From JABCPE02 sp963518845 (GTDB lineage: Bacteria; Bacteroidota; Bacteroidia; Flavobacteriales; Weeksellaceae), in contig CAUQKV010000010.1 of the NCBI GenBank assembly GCA_963518845.1, forward strand, positions 1-64,000: a DNA stretch of 64,000 nucleotides, in the 5' to 3' direction. The notes below the pieces were generated by a model. That model was given only the letters and a program-made list of their open reading frames with translations, was not told the DNA's origin and searched no databases. The translations under genes were made by a program, and so were the position numbers. How positions within the stretch are numbered: position 1 is the stretch's first letter; every line of letters starts with the position of its first letter. Positions 44,398 through 53,137 of the stretch are shown piece after piece.

Positions 44398-44778
44398 TTA
44401 GTTAAATAAATTGTCTTGATTTTCTATCACAGTTACTTTGGCATCACTCCAAAGGTCTTCTATGTCATAGTATTCGCGGATGTGTTTTTGGAAAACATGC
44501 ACCACCACGGAGATATAATCTACTAAAACCCAAAGTGCATTTTCTTCACCTTCGGTATGCCATGGGCGCTCTTTGAGCTCATTTCTTACTCTTCTCTCGA
44601 TATTTCCTGCGATAGCATTTACCTGTGTGTTTGAATTTGCGCTACAGATAATGAAATAGTCTGCAGCGGCATTTTCTATGTTGGTAAGATCCAAAATTCT
44701 AATATCCTCACCTTTGGTGTCTTGGATACTGTCTATGATGGTGTTTATTAGAAGTTGTTTTTCTGATTTTATACTCAT
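44398..44778 (-). CDS. rsfS: Ribosomal silencing factor RsfS
   Basis: A 126-residue protein of the RsfS/Iojap family that binds L14 on the large subunit and blocks subunit joining in nutrient-poor cells. The core shows DSIQDTKGEDIRILDLTNIE, ADYFIICSANSNTQVNAIA, WHTEGEENALWVLVDYISVVVHVF and REYYDIEDLW, all family hallmarks. It is the first gene of the rsfS-ftsH operon, a linkage conserved in Bacteroidota, and is divergent from birA with a good promoter. Confidence 0.95.
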   Translation of the reverse strand: MSIKSEKQLLINTIIDSIQDTKGEDIRILDLTNIENAAADYFIICSANSNTQVNAIAGNIERRVRNELKERPWHTEGEENALWVLVDYISVVVHVFQKHIREYYDIEDLWSDAKVTVIENQDNLFN

Positions 44779-44801
44779 TTAGATATATATTGTATTAGTT
44801 G

Positions 44802-44830
44802 CAAATTTATTCTTTTTTACTTTAAATCAA
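44802..44830 (-). promoter_or_regulatory. Promoter of rsfS-ftsH
   Basis: On the minus strand TTG (44830-44828), 18 nt, then TAAATTTG (44809-44802), close to the Bacteroidota consensus and 23 nt before the rsfS start codon. Confidence 0.65.
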
Positions 44831-44868
44831 AGAAATATTTTTATATTTATCCGTCATAAATTTATGAA

Positions 44869-45588
44869 GTGGATACATTATTTTATATTCAGCAGTGTTC
44901 ATCTACTAATGATGAGATTATCAACTTGCTAAAAAGCCATGATGGCATCAGGGAACTGACACTTTACACCTTTGATCAAACTAAGGGAAGAGGGCAGTAT
45001 GGCAACACTTGGGATACGGCTCCGAACCAAAATCTGGCTTTTTCTATGGCTTTGCTGCAAAATGAAGTTTCGCAGTCGGATACCTTATTCAATTTCCATA
45101 CCGCAAACATTTTACGCGATTTTATTGCCAAAAAGACAGAAACAAAAGTAGAAGTAAAGTGGCCTAATGACATCATCATTCATCACAAAAAGGTGTCAGG
45201 AATGCTCATTGAGAAAAAGAAGATAGGGAATAATGTCTATTTTATAGTCGGTATAGGGCTAAATCTTTTACAGCGAAATTTCCAAAATCTCCCTAAAGCA
45301 GGCTCTATTCTTACCCAAACGAAAAAGGAATTTGATTTAGAAAACTGGACAAAAGAAATGCACACATTTTTTTTAGAAAAAGTTTTTGAGCCCGTTTCTT
45401 CGGAAGAAATATTAGACCAATATCATCATTTTTTATTTAAAAAAGATGAAGTTTCTGTTTTTGAAATCGGCAAAATAAGACAAAATGGCATAATCAAGAA
45501 AGTAGATGAACAAGGTTATCTATGGATAGACCTTGAAAACGAAGGTATAAAGCGGTTTTATCATAAAGAAATAAAACTGCTGTACTAA
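44869..45588 (+). CDS. birA: Biotin--[acetyl-CoA-carboxylase] ligase
   Basis: A 239-residue biotin protein ligase that attaches biotin to carboxylase carrier domains. The biotinyl-AMP loop is visible as FDQTKGRGQYGNTWDTAPNQ with the GRG..G..W motif (about 41-50), then VKWPNDIIIHHKKVSGMLIE (about 96-115) and VGIGLNL. No N-terminal helix-turn-helix domain is present, so it is a catalytic-only BirA and not a repressor. Its stop abuts the stop of the convergent permease gene with no gap. Confidence 0.93.
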   Translation: MDTLFYIQQCSSTNDEIINLLKSHDGIRELTLYTFDQTKGRGQYGNTWDTAPNQNLAFSMALLQNEVSQSDTLFNFHTANILRDFIAKKTETKVEVKWPNDIIIHHKKVSGMLIEKKKIGNNVYFIVGIGLNLLQRNFQNLPKAGSILTQTKKEFDLENWTKEMHTFFLEKVFEPVSSEEILDQYHHFLFKKDEVSVFEIGKIRQNGIIKKVDEQGYLWIDLENEGIKRFYHKEIKLLY

Positions 45589-46683
45589 TTATTCATTTGC
45601 TCTTTTTCTATACAAATGTATAGCCACAGCTCCGAAAATGATGTTGGGAATCCACATGGCAAGGAGCGGCGGAAGGCTTTGGTTAGAAGAAAGAACTTTC
45701 AGCACCTCAAAAGAAAAAATGAATGTGAAAGCCAGCGAGATACCCACAGCCAGATTCTGTCCAATTCCTCCTCTTCGTTTTTGTGAAGAAAGCGACAATG
45801 CCAGAATAGACAAAATGAAAATAGACACAGGCATAGAGGTGCGCTGGTGGAGTTCGTTTAGATAGGTGTTGAGGTTGCTGTTGCCTTTTATTTTTTCTCT
45901 CTCGATGAATTTTATAAGATCAGGCGTGTTTTTATTCTCGGCTTCTAGGTCATTTGGGAATAATTCCTCTGGCGAGAGCCCGAAACTTTGGGTCTTTTCG
46001 TTACCGCTGTTTAGTGTTTCCGTGTCATCAGGATTGATGGTTTTTTCGAGGTAATTACTTAGACGAAAGAGTTTGTCTTTCTTGTCCCAAGCCACATCTG
46101 TAGCGATGAGCTGATAGACCATTTTTCCTTTTTTATCAAATTTTTGATACTTGTAGCCAGAGCCTCTTTGGTTGAGCTGGTGGTAGCTGTTGATAAAAAC
46201 ATATTCTGTCTGCGAAAGCTGTGCAGAGATGGTCGTGATATCTATGTATTTATTCCTATTGCTGCTATTATAGGTGTAAATGATGAGTTCGTTTTTCTTT
46301 CCATTTGCCCAAGGAAGAATAAAATGATTGGTAGCAAGGGTGAGGAGCATCAGAAAAATTCCTACATAAAAATATGGGCGCGAAAATCTATGAAAACTAG
46401 CGCCGCTACTGAGAACGGCTACGATTTCGGTATTATTGGCCATCTGCGAAGTAAAGAAAATAATGGAAACAAAGACCAAAATAGACATAAAGGTAATCAC
46501 CAAATAGACCACCCAAAACGGATAAAAATGAAGCAGGAAATATCCCACAGTGAAGCCGTTTCCTTCTATTCTAGGAGCTTTGGACTGTACATCTATGATT
46601 ACCACAATGATGGATAACAGCGCCAGCATAAAGCCCAGTGTTCCCAAATATTTTTTAATAATATAGCGGTCTATGATTTTCAT
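45589..46683 (-). CDS. LptF/LptG family permease
   Basis: A 364-residue inner-membrane protein of the YjgP/YjgQ family, part of the LptB2FG transporter that extracts lipopolysaccharide from the inner membrane. It begins MKIIDRYIIKKYLGTLGFM, with three membrane helices in the first 115 residues, a periplasmic beta-jellyroll (about 130-270) and three C-terminal helices (SIFILSILALSL ... PNIIFGAVAIHLY). An in-frame ATG at 46701 lies inside the -7 promoter box, so ATG 46683 is used. Which of LptF or LptG it is cannot be settled by eye. Confidence 0.92.
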   Translation of the reverse strand: MKIIDRYIIKKYLGTLGFMLALLSIIVVIIDVQSKAPRIEGNGFTVGYFLLHFYPFWVVYLVITFMSILVFVSIIFFTSQMANNTEIVAVLSSGASFHRFSRPYFYVGIFLMLLTLATNHFILPWANGKKNELIIYTYNSSNRNKYIDITTISAQLSQTEYVFINSYHQLNQRGSGYKYQKFDKKGKMVYQLIATDVAWDKKDKLFRLSNYLEKTINPDDTETLNSGNEKTQSFGLSPEELFPNDLEAENKNTPDLIKFIEREKIKGNSNLNTYLNELHQRTSMPVSIFILSILALSLSSQKRRGGIGQNLAVGISLAFTFIFSFEVLKVLSSNQSLPPLLAMWIPNIIFGAVAIHLYRKRANE

Positions 46684-46698
46684 ATTACAAAATATTCG

Positions 46699-46706
46699 CA
46701 AATTTA
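46699..46706 (-). promoter_or_regulatory. -7 box of the LptF/G permease promoter
   Basis: TAAATTTG on the minus strand, 15 nt before ATG 46683. It excludes the upstream in-frame ATG at 46701. No clear -33 TTG. Confidence 0.5.
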
Positions 46707-46766
46707 GTTTTTTTGCTTTGTTAAAAAGAAAAAATAAATCATCTTTCTCAAAAATATAAATAAAAA

Positions 46767-46793
46767 TCCCTCCAAAGCTAAACTTTGAAGGGA
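46767..46793 (-). terminator. Terminator of the efflux operon
   Basis: TCCCTCCAAAG (46767-46777) pairs imperfectly with CTTTGAAGGGA (46783-46793) around CTAAA. Read on the minus strand the stem is followed by TTTTTATTT, just after the RND pump stop codon. Confidence 0.78.
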
Positions 46794-46810
46794 AAAAGAA
46801 AAATTATTAA

Positions 46811-49800
46811 TTATTGTTTCGCTGCAAATTCATCTTTGAAATCAGCATTCGCCTCATAGTCTGCGACCATTTCTTTGGCGTAATCTGTTTTTTCTCCTTT
46901 GCTAAACCTTCTTTCAAGGCTGTCAAAGATAGAATACACCACAGGAATCACTATCAGTGTAAGGAATAGTGAGGATATCAGACCTCCGATAATCACTATC
47001 GCTACACCTCGGTTCATATCTGCACCGTCTCCAGATGCCATCGCGATAGGAATCATCCCTACTACCATGGCGATGGTAGTCATCAGGATAGGACGAAGAC
47101 GAGCTTGGTTGGCTGCAACCAGAGCATCAAAGGTGCTGTCTCCTACTGCCTTTCTATTGTTGGCGAAATCCACAAGCATGATGGCGTTTTTCGCAACGAG
47201 ACCGATGAGCATGATAATCCCCAAGATAGTGAAGACATTCAGCGTCTGGTTCGTGAGTGCCATTAGGAGTAAAGCTCCAATGAACGAAAGCGGAACAGAG
47301 AAAATCACGATGAACGGCGTAGCAAAGCTGTCATACAGAGCCACCATTACCAAATACATAAGGACAATAGCCGCTAATAAAGCCAATCCTAATGTACCGA
47401 AACCTTCTGATTGGTTTTCCATGTTTCCTCTCCATCTATATTCTACACCAGCTTTTCTCTGAATTTTGGAGAACTGCTGTTCCCATTCAGCTGCGATAGT
47501 TCCCGAAGGTTTTCCGATAGCTTTTGCTTGGACAGATACAGAAGGTGTTTTGTCTCTTCTCTCTAATAGAGAAGGTCCAGAACCATAGCTGATGTCAGCA
47601 AATTGCTCCAAACGAACTACTTGTCCAGTAGCGCTTACGAATTTCAGGTTTTTAACATCATCTATGGAAGATCTTCCGATTTCGTCATATCTGATATTGA
47701 TATCATATTCATATTCTCCAGCACGATATTTAGAATCTGTGTTTCCAGAGAAAGCGATCTGCATCGTTTTTCCTACGGAAGCAATGTTCAGCCCAAGAGA
47801 AGTCATTTTTTCTCTATCTACTTTTACATTGATTTCTGGGTTACCATCTTCGGAGGAAAGTTTCACCTCGGAAGCTCCTGGGATTTTTTCCAGTTGTTTC
47901 GCTGCTTGTTTTGCAAATTCCAAGGCATCTTTCAGGTCAGTGCCTGTTACAGTCAGGTTAATAGGTGCCTGCTCTGCTCCGATGAGTCCCATCTGAACGA
48001 TTTTTATTTTCGCTCCGATGATTTTTTTCTCCAATTCTCTTTTTAGTTTAGCTGAATAAATGTCTGAACTTTCTTTGACACTGCCATCTTTTTTCAAGAA
48101 AACTTGGATTTGGGATTTGTATTTCGTTCCAGAAGTGGAAGCCATCCCGTCATCTGCTTTTCCTATTGTGGTGATGATTTTTTCTACATCAGGAATCCCA
48201 CTGATGTACTGCTCCGCCTGCTGAGTGAGCTTATTGGTTTTCTCGATAGAGGCATCTTTTTCTAATTCAAACTGAACCAAAAACTCGCCTTTGTCACTTT
48301 TCGGGAAGAAATCCACTCCGATGTAGCCCATAGAGAACAGCCCGATAGTAGAAACCAAGAACAGAACCAAAACAACACCCAGTGTTATCAGCTTTGTTTT
48401 TACTGATTGCAATGCCCATTTTAGCAAATTACCAATGCTTTGGGTAAAGTTGTTCAGCATATTTTCAAAACCGAAAATCATTTTTCCGAAGAAAGAATTT
48501 TCGTTGATATGTTCTAGTTTTCCTACTCTAGAGAACAGCCAAGGCACGATAGTAAAGGATACCAATAGGGAGAGCATTGTAGAAATCATTACCGTAACGC
48601 AGAACTGCACCAAGATATCCGCTACAAGTCCCGTAGCCATAGCAATCGGAAGGAATACCACTACGATAACCAAAGTAATCGCCGTAACGGTAAATCCAAT
48701 CTCGGAAGCTCCATCATAAGCCGCACGGACTTTGTTTTTACCCATTTCCATATGGCGGTGAATGTTCTCAATAACCACAATGGCGTCATCCACCAAGATA
48801 CCTACCACCAATGAAAGCCCAAGCAAGGACATCAGGTTCAGCGTGTATCCCATGAAATACAATCCGATGAAAGTCGCAATCAATGAAAGAGGAATCGCTA
48901 CCATCGTAATCACTGCGTTTCTCAAACTATGTAAGAAGAACAGCATGATGAACCCAACCAAAGCGATAGCTAGGAACAAGTCAAAAATCACATTATTCGC
49001 GGCATTCAGCGTGTAGTCTGTAGTGTCATTCGCTATTTCTAATTTTATTCCTTGTTTTTCGTAGTCTTTTTCTACGGTTTTTATAGTGTTTTTGATCGCT
49101 TCACTCACCTCTACGGCATTGGCATCAGACTGCTTGGTAACCTGTAATAAGATGGTGTTTTTTTGGTTAATTCTCGCGATTTTTTCTACATCTTTCTCGC
49201 CATCTTGTATATCTGCGATATCTCCAAGGCGGATCATCATTCCAGAAGGCGTAGTGATAGGCAGCCTTCTCATTTCTTCCACAGAACCTATTTTACCCAT
49301 TAGACGGATGATGGTCTGTTTTTCTCTCGTTTTCGCGTTTCCTGTTGGGAAGTCCAAGTTGGATGCTGCGATAACCTGCTGAACCTGAGCGATAGACAGC
49401 CCGTAACCTTCTAATTTTTCAGGGTGAATGTTCACTTGGATTTCTTTTTCCTGACCACCCACCATGGTTACCTGTGCTACACCATTTACACGGGAAAAAA
49501 TAGGCTGGATTTTTTTATCCAAAAGGTCATAAAGTTCTTTTTCAGACATTTTGGAAGTTACCGAGATATTCATAATCGGCACATCATCCAGTGAGAATTT
49601 ATTCAAAGATGGTGTTTTGGCATCATCTGGCAGCTGGCTGACGATGGCGTTTATTTTTCTTTGGGCATCGGTCATTAGGTAGTTTACATCTGCTCCTGTG
49701 TTTAGGGTAATGGTTACTAATGACAAGCTCTCAAAGGATTTAGATTCTATTTTTTTAACATTTTCCATAGAAGATACCGCATTTTCTATTTTTTTGGTCA

Positions 49801-49987
49801 CGGTATTTTCTACCTCAGAAGGCGAGGCACCAGGGTAGACTGTCTGTATACTGATGGTGTTGGTCTCCATTTTTGGGATAAGCTCATAGCCGAGAAGGCT
49901 GTAAGAGAAAATCCCTCCTAAGGTAAGGATGATAAAGAGAACGAGAATGATGCTCGGACGCTTTATGGATATTTCAGGTAAATTCAT
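46811..49987 (-). CDS. RND efflux pump inner-membrane transporter (AcrB/HAE1 type)
   Basis: A 1058-residue proton-driven antiporter with twelve transmembrane helices and two large periplasmic loops. The N-terminus MNLPEISIKRPSIILVLFII, the paired Asp in TM4 (GILVDDAIVVIENIHRHME, proton relay), and the second-half LIGLVAKNAIMLVDFAN are hallmarks of the family. It should export hydrophobic or amphipathic compounds; true substrates are not deducible. It is last in the tetR-tolC-MFP-RND operon, 11 nt after the MFP gene, and is followed by a terminator. Confidence 0.95.
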   Translation of the reverse strand: MNLPEISIKRPSIILVLFIILTLGGIFSYSLLGYELIPKMETNTISIQTVYPGASPSEVENTVTKKIENAVSSMENVKKIESKSFESLSLVTITLNTGADVNYLMTDAQRKINAIVSQLPDDAKTPSLNKFSLDDVPIMNISVTSKMSEKELYDLLDKKIQPIFSRVNGVAQVTMVGGQEKEIQVNIHPEKLEGYGLSIAQVQQVIAASNLDFPTGNAKTREKQTIIRLMGKIGSVEEMRRLPITTPSGMMIRLGDIADIQDGEKDVEKIARINQKNTILLQVTKQSDANAVEVSEAIKNTIKTVEKDYEKQGIKLEIANDTTDYTLNAANNVIFDLFLAIALVGFIMLFFLHSLRNAVITMVAIPLSLIATFIGLYFMGYTLNLMSLLGLSLVVGILVDDAIVVIENIHRHMEMGKNKVRAAYDGASEIGFTVTAITLVIVVVFLPIAMATGLVADILVQFCVTVMISTMLSLLVSFTIVPWLFSRVGKLEHINENSFFGKMIFGFENMLNNFTQSIGNLLKWALQSVKTKLITLGVVLVLFLVSTIGLFSMGYIGVDFFPKSDKGEFLVQFELEKDASIEKTNKLTQQAEQYISGIPDVEKIITTIGKADDGMASTSGTKYKSQIQVFLKKDGSVKESSDIYSAKLKRELEKKIIGAKIKIVQMGLIGAEQAPINLTVTGTDLKDALEFAKQAAKQLEKIPGASEVKLSSEDGNPEINVKVDREKMTSLGLNIASVGKTMQIAFSGNTDSKYRAGEYEYDINIRYDEIGRSSIDDVKNLKFVSATGQVVRLEQFADISYGSGPSLLERRDKTPSVSVQAKAIGKPSGTIAAEWEQQFSKIQRKAGVEYRWRGNMENQSEGFGTLGLALLAAIVLMYLVMVALYDSFATPFIVIFSVPLSFIGALLLMALTNQTLNVFTILGIIMLIGLVAKNAIMLVDFANNRKAVGDSTFDALVAANQARLRPILMTTIAMVVGMIPIAMASGDGADMNRGVAIVIIGGLISSLFLTLIVIPVVYSIFDSLERRFSKGEKTDYAKEMVADYEANADFKDEFAAKQ

Positions 49988-49998
49988 AATTTTCTAAT

Positions 49999-51057
49999 TT
50001 ATTTGATGATTTCTACTGGAGTTTGGTCAGAAAGATTCACTTGTCCAGTGGTTACTACTTGGTCGCCTTTGGATAGTCCAGAAAGCACTTCTATATAATC
50101 TCCGAAGTTTCTTCCTGAGGTGATGGTTTTCAGTTCTGCTTTTCCGTTTTTGATGACATAAACTTGGTTAGAGCTTACACTTCCCACAAAGGCTGTTCTC
50201 GGCACGGTCAGAACTTGGCTGTTTTCTTTCTCTCCGAAATATGCCGTTCCGTACATTCCCGCTTTTAGGGTGTTGTTGGTATTATTTTTAATTTCCACTT
50301 CTACTGGGAAATTTAGGCTGGCATCGGCTTTTGGAGCAACGAAGGTCACCACACCAGAATATTTTTCATCTGGATAAACCGAAGAAGAAACCTCCACAGC
50401 CTGTCCTACTTTCACAGAACCGATGTGCTTTTCATCCACTTTTACTTCTAATTTAAGTGAGCCGATGTTTACGATTTCAAATAAAGCCTGCCCTGGCGCC
50501 ACGAAAGAACCTGGTTCTATATTTTTCTTGTTAATAACCCCTGAAAACGAAGCTCTTACATTCACATCAGAAGCGGTAAGCTGTGCGCTTTGAAGGCTGT
50601 TTTTAGCCGTTTGCGCTTGGAGGCGAACTTGGTCAAGCTGCTGCTTGGTCACACCTCCTGTAGCATAAGCACTTTCGAAACGCTTTACTTCGGCTAGAGC
50701 GTTGTTATAGACTGCTTGTGCATTTTGTACATTTACATTCTGCTGTTCACCTTTGATGATGGCAAGAACCTGCCCAGCGCCTACACGGCTTCCCTCATTT
50801 ACTAAAACACGAACCACACGCCCTTGAGTTTCAGCAGAAAGGGCGACTTCCTGCTTCGCTTGGAAAGTTCCGTTGGCTTCGTATTGAGTATTCACGCTTC
50901 TGAAATCTACAATGTCCGCTCTTACGGCTACATTGGCGTTTTTTTCTGCTACGATGGCTGTCGCCTGCTCACTTTTTTCTTTATTTTTATTTAAAACGAA
51001 GACAATTCCAGCGATTGAAGCTCCGATTAAAGCGATTGTTATGATTGTTTTTTTCAT
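49999..51057 (-). CDS. RND efflux periplasmic adaptor (membrane fusion protein)
   Basis: A 352-residue adaptor with an N-terminal membrane anchor (TIITIALIGASIAGIVFVL), a lipoyl half-motif GRVVRVLVNEGSRVGAGQVLA (about 80-100), a short alpha-hairpin (about 105-155), a second lipoyl half (ASFSGVINKKNIEPGSFVAPGQ), and beta-barrel and membrane-proximal domains ending GDQVVTTGQVNLSDQTPVEI. It bridges the pump and the TolC-like channel. Spacing is 11-12 nt to both neighbours, so translation is probably coupled. The N-terminus lacks a lipobox. Confidence 0.93.
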   Translation of the reverse strand: MKKTIITIALIGASIAGIVFVLNKNKEKSEQATAIVAEKNANVAVRADIVDFRSVNTQYEANGTFQAKQEVALSAETQGRVVRVLVNEGSRVGAGQVLAIIKGEQQNVNVQNAQAVYNNALAEVKRFESAYATGGVTKQQLDQVRLQAQTAKNSLQSAQLTASDVNVRASFSGVINKKNIEPGSFVAPGQALFEIVNIGSLKLEVKVDEKHIGSVKVGQAVEVSSSVYPDEKYSGVVTFVAPKADASLNFPVEVEIKNNTNNTLKAGMYGTAYFGEKENSQVLTVPRTAFVGSVSSNQVYVIKNGKAELKTITSGRNFGDYIEVLSGLSKGDQVVTTGQVNLSDQTPVEIIK

Positions 51058-51069
51058 TTTTATTTAAAT

Positions 51070-52377
51070 TTATTTTGTTAATGTATTTAGTTCTCCTCTT
51101 GATTTTATTAGTTTTATTTCAGCTATTTTGTATTCCAGCAGAGCGTTGGTATAGTTGTTTTGTGCATCTGCGTAGGCTTTTTCTGCATCCAATAAATCGG
51201 TAAGCGTAGAAAGCCCGTATTTATAGTTGTTTTGTGTGTTTTCTAGAACGCTTTTTGCTAAATTCACATTTTCTTTTTGAGTGTTGATGGTGATTAAACT
51301 ATTGTTAATCTGGGTTTTAGCGTTTTCTATATCTAGGCTGATTGCCAGTTCTACTTCTCTTTTTTCCACTTCAGCTTTTTTGATGTTTACATCGGCTTGG
51401 CGAAGTTTGGCTCTTGTAGAAAATCCATTGAAAACAGGGATATTTAGACTTAGCCCGATGCTCGCTGCACTGTAGTAGAATGTGCGTTCATCTTTACTAA
51501 ACCAAGGGAATTTTTGTCCTACTCCAGTGTAGCCAAAATTCCCTGAAAGCGCCAAAGTAGGATAGTATTCCGCTTTTTTGGCTTTTCTGTCCAGCTCCAA
51601 GAGTTCCAGCTGTTTATTGATAACTTTGATTTCTGTTCTGTTCTCCACACTTGCTTCATTTCCTAGAAGGGCAGGCGTAGCATCAAAGGTGTCCTCTGGC
51701 ATCACGATGGCTTTATTGATGTCCATTCCTATCATGAATTTCAGGGAATGTTCTTGTAGTTGCAGTGCATCTAAAATCTGCTGTTTAGAGGCTTTCAGAT
51801 TGTTCACTGCTACATTGGTTCTATCTAAATCTATTTTTTTAGCCAGACCACTTTTGTACAGTCCTTCTATGATGTCTCTGGTTTTAGTGGTGCTGTTTAG
51901 ATTCGTCTCCACAGTTTTCAGCTTTTGCTGTGTTTGATAAACTTGATAGTAAGCCGTAGCTACTTTTTCTATCAGGTTTTCATTGGTAAGTTGCTGATTG
52001 ATAGCATAAAATTCACGAGTGGTTTTGGCTGCTTTCAGACCGATGAAAACACTTTGGTTGAACAACTGCTGAGTAACGGAAATTCCTGCTGAAGTCTGCC
52101 ATGGGTTACCTATTTTTACTTGATTTCCCATAAAGCTCAACTGTTGCAGAATAGGGTTGTATGTGAGACTTCCTGTGACATTTACCTGCGGAAGCGTAGC
52201 TGCACGCACCTGCTCTATCTGGTACTCTGCGTTTTCGTATTCTAATTTGGCTTTTACAGCCTCTGCTTTATGCTCTAGGGCATAATTAACCGCTTTGCTG
52301 AGAGTCAGTTCTTCCTGCGCTTTTGGGAAGAAGCTCAGTAGAGCCAAAGCTATTGATAAACTATATTTCATTTTCAT
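51070..52377 (-). CDS. TolC-family outer-membrane efflux channel
   Basis: A 435-residue outer-membrane factor with signal peptide MKMKYSLSIALALLSFFPKAQ and two structurally repeated halves of long helices and beta strands. The first begins TLSKAVNYALEHKAEAVKAKLEYENAEYQ; the second has YPTLALSGNFGYTG and ends ENTQNNYKYGLSTLTDLLDAEKAYADAQ. These are OEP-family hallmarks. It is the exit duct for the adjacent MFP and RND pump. It overlaps the tetR 3' end by 17 nt, placing all four genes on one transcript. Confidence 0.93.
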   Translation of the reverse strand: MKMKYSLSIALALLSFFPKAQEELTLSKAVNYALEHKAEAVKAKLEYENAEYQIEQVRAATLPQVNVTGSLTYNPILQQLSFMGNQVKIGNPWQTSAGISVTQQLFNQSVFIGLKAAKTTREFYAINQQLTNENLIEKVATAYYQVYQTQQKLKTVETNLNSTTKTRDIIEGLYKSGLAKKIDLDRTNVAVNNLKASKQQILDALQLQEHSLKFMIGMDINKAIVMPEDTFDATPALLGNEASVENRTEIKVINKQLELLELDRKAKKAEYYPTLALSGNFGYTGVGQKFPWFSKDERTFYYSAASIGLSLNIPVFNGFSTRAKLRQADVNIKKAEVEKREVELAISLDIENAKTQINNSLITINTQKENVNLAKSVLENTQNNYKYGLSTLTDLLDAEKAYADAQNNYTNALLEYKIAEIKLIKSRGELNTLTK

Positions 52378-52985
52378 TTTTTATTAAATTTTCTACTATT
52401 TCTAAACCTTTTGGAGTTACGATTGACCTTAGATAAAATTCTAAAAATTTGTCATCGTGTTCTTTTATTGATATACTTTTTCCTATTTCTTCTGGGAATG
52501 CTTCATACAAATCAATGGCATCACATCCTGCAATAACCTGAACGGCCAAAAAAGATTTATCCAGATTTTTTCGGTAGACTCCCTGTTTTATTCCCTCACT
52601 TATGTTGTTTTCGATGTGGGTTTTCACATCCTTACAGCGTCTTTTTTCAAAATCATAACAAAGCTCTGGGTAATATTTTTTCAGCTGAAAGAAACAAGGA
52701 GAAGTTTCAAAATCCTTCCCTAAAATACCATCTATTGATTCTTTGATTTTGAAATGCTCATGGATAGCAGTTTCGCATTTTCCTGATATTTCTGCAATTT
52801 TGCTGAAAGCCAGATTATACACATAATCCAGAGTAGCTTTTACTAAATCTTCTTTTGATGGGAAATACTGATAAATGGTCTTTTTCGAAATATGAAGAGA
52901 TTGTGCAATATCATCCATCCCTACGGTCTTAAAGCCATTCCTCAGGAATAGTTCCTTATGATTTCTCTAATATAGTGTCTTTCAT
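52361..52985 (-). pseudogene. Frame-shifted TetR-family repressor of the efflux operon
   Basis: From ATG 52918 the frame gives 185 residues starting MDDIAQSLHISKKTIYQYF, the second half of a TetR helix-turn-helix, then an all-helical ligand domain. The first DNA-binding helix is missing from that product. It is encoded just upstream: ATG 52985 reads MKDTILEKS then stops at 52956, while one frame over the DNA continues KELFLRNGFKTVG into the rest. A single extra T near 52958 explains it; without it the protein would be a normal 207-residue TetR. A -7 box 22 nt before ATG 52985 supports that start. Either the repressor is inactivated, or translation restarts at 52918, or the base is a sequencing error. 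Confidence 0.8.
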
Positions 52986-53006
52986 ATTTTGTCTGATTTT
53001 GCTTTG

Positions 53007-53014
53007 CAAATATA
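53007..53014 (-). promoter_or_regulatory. -7 box of the tetR-efflux operon
   Basis: TATATTTG on the minus strand, 21 nt before ATG 52985, fits TAnnTTTG. The nearest TTG is only 14 nt upstream, shorter than consensus spacing. Confidence 0.5.
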
Positions 53015-53137
53015 TAAAAACTTGAAAACAAAAAAAAGTAAAAAAAAGTTTCCAAGTTTATCTGTTTCTTGTAAAGTGTTGATTTTCAGCTATAAGTTTT
53101 TTCGTTTTTTAAAGAAAAATCATTAGCGATAGAAAAA

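Noticed and set aside
46899..49382. Several plus-strand readings across the RND pump gene
   Set aside because: They are antisense shadows of a conserved membrane protein gene.
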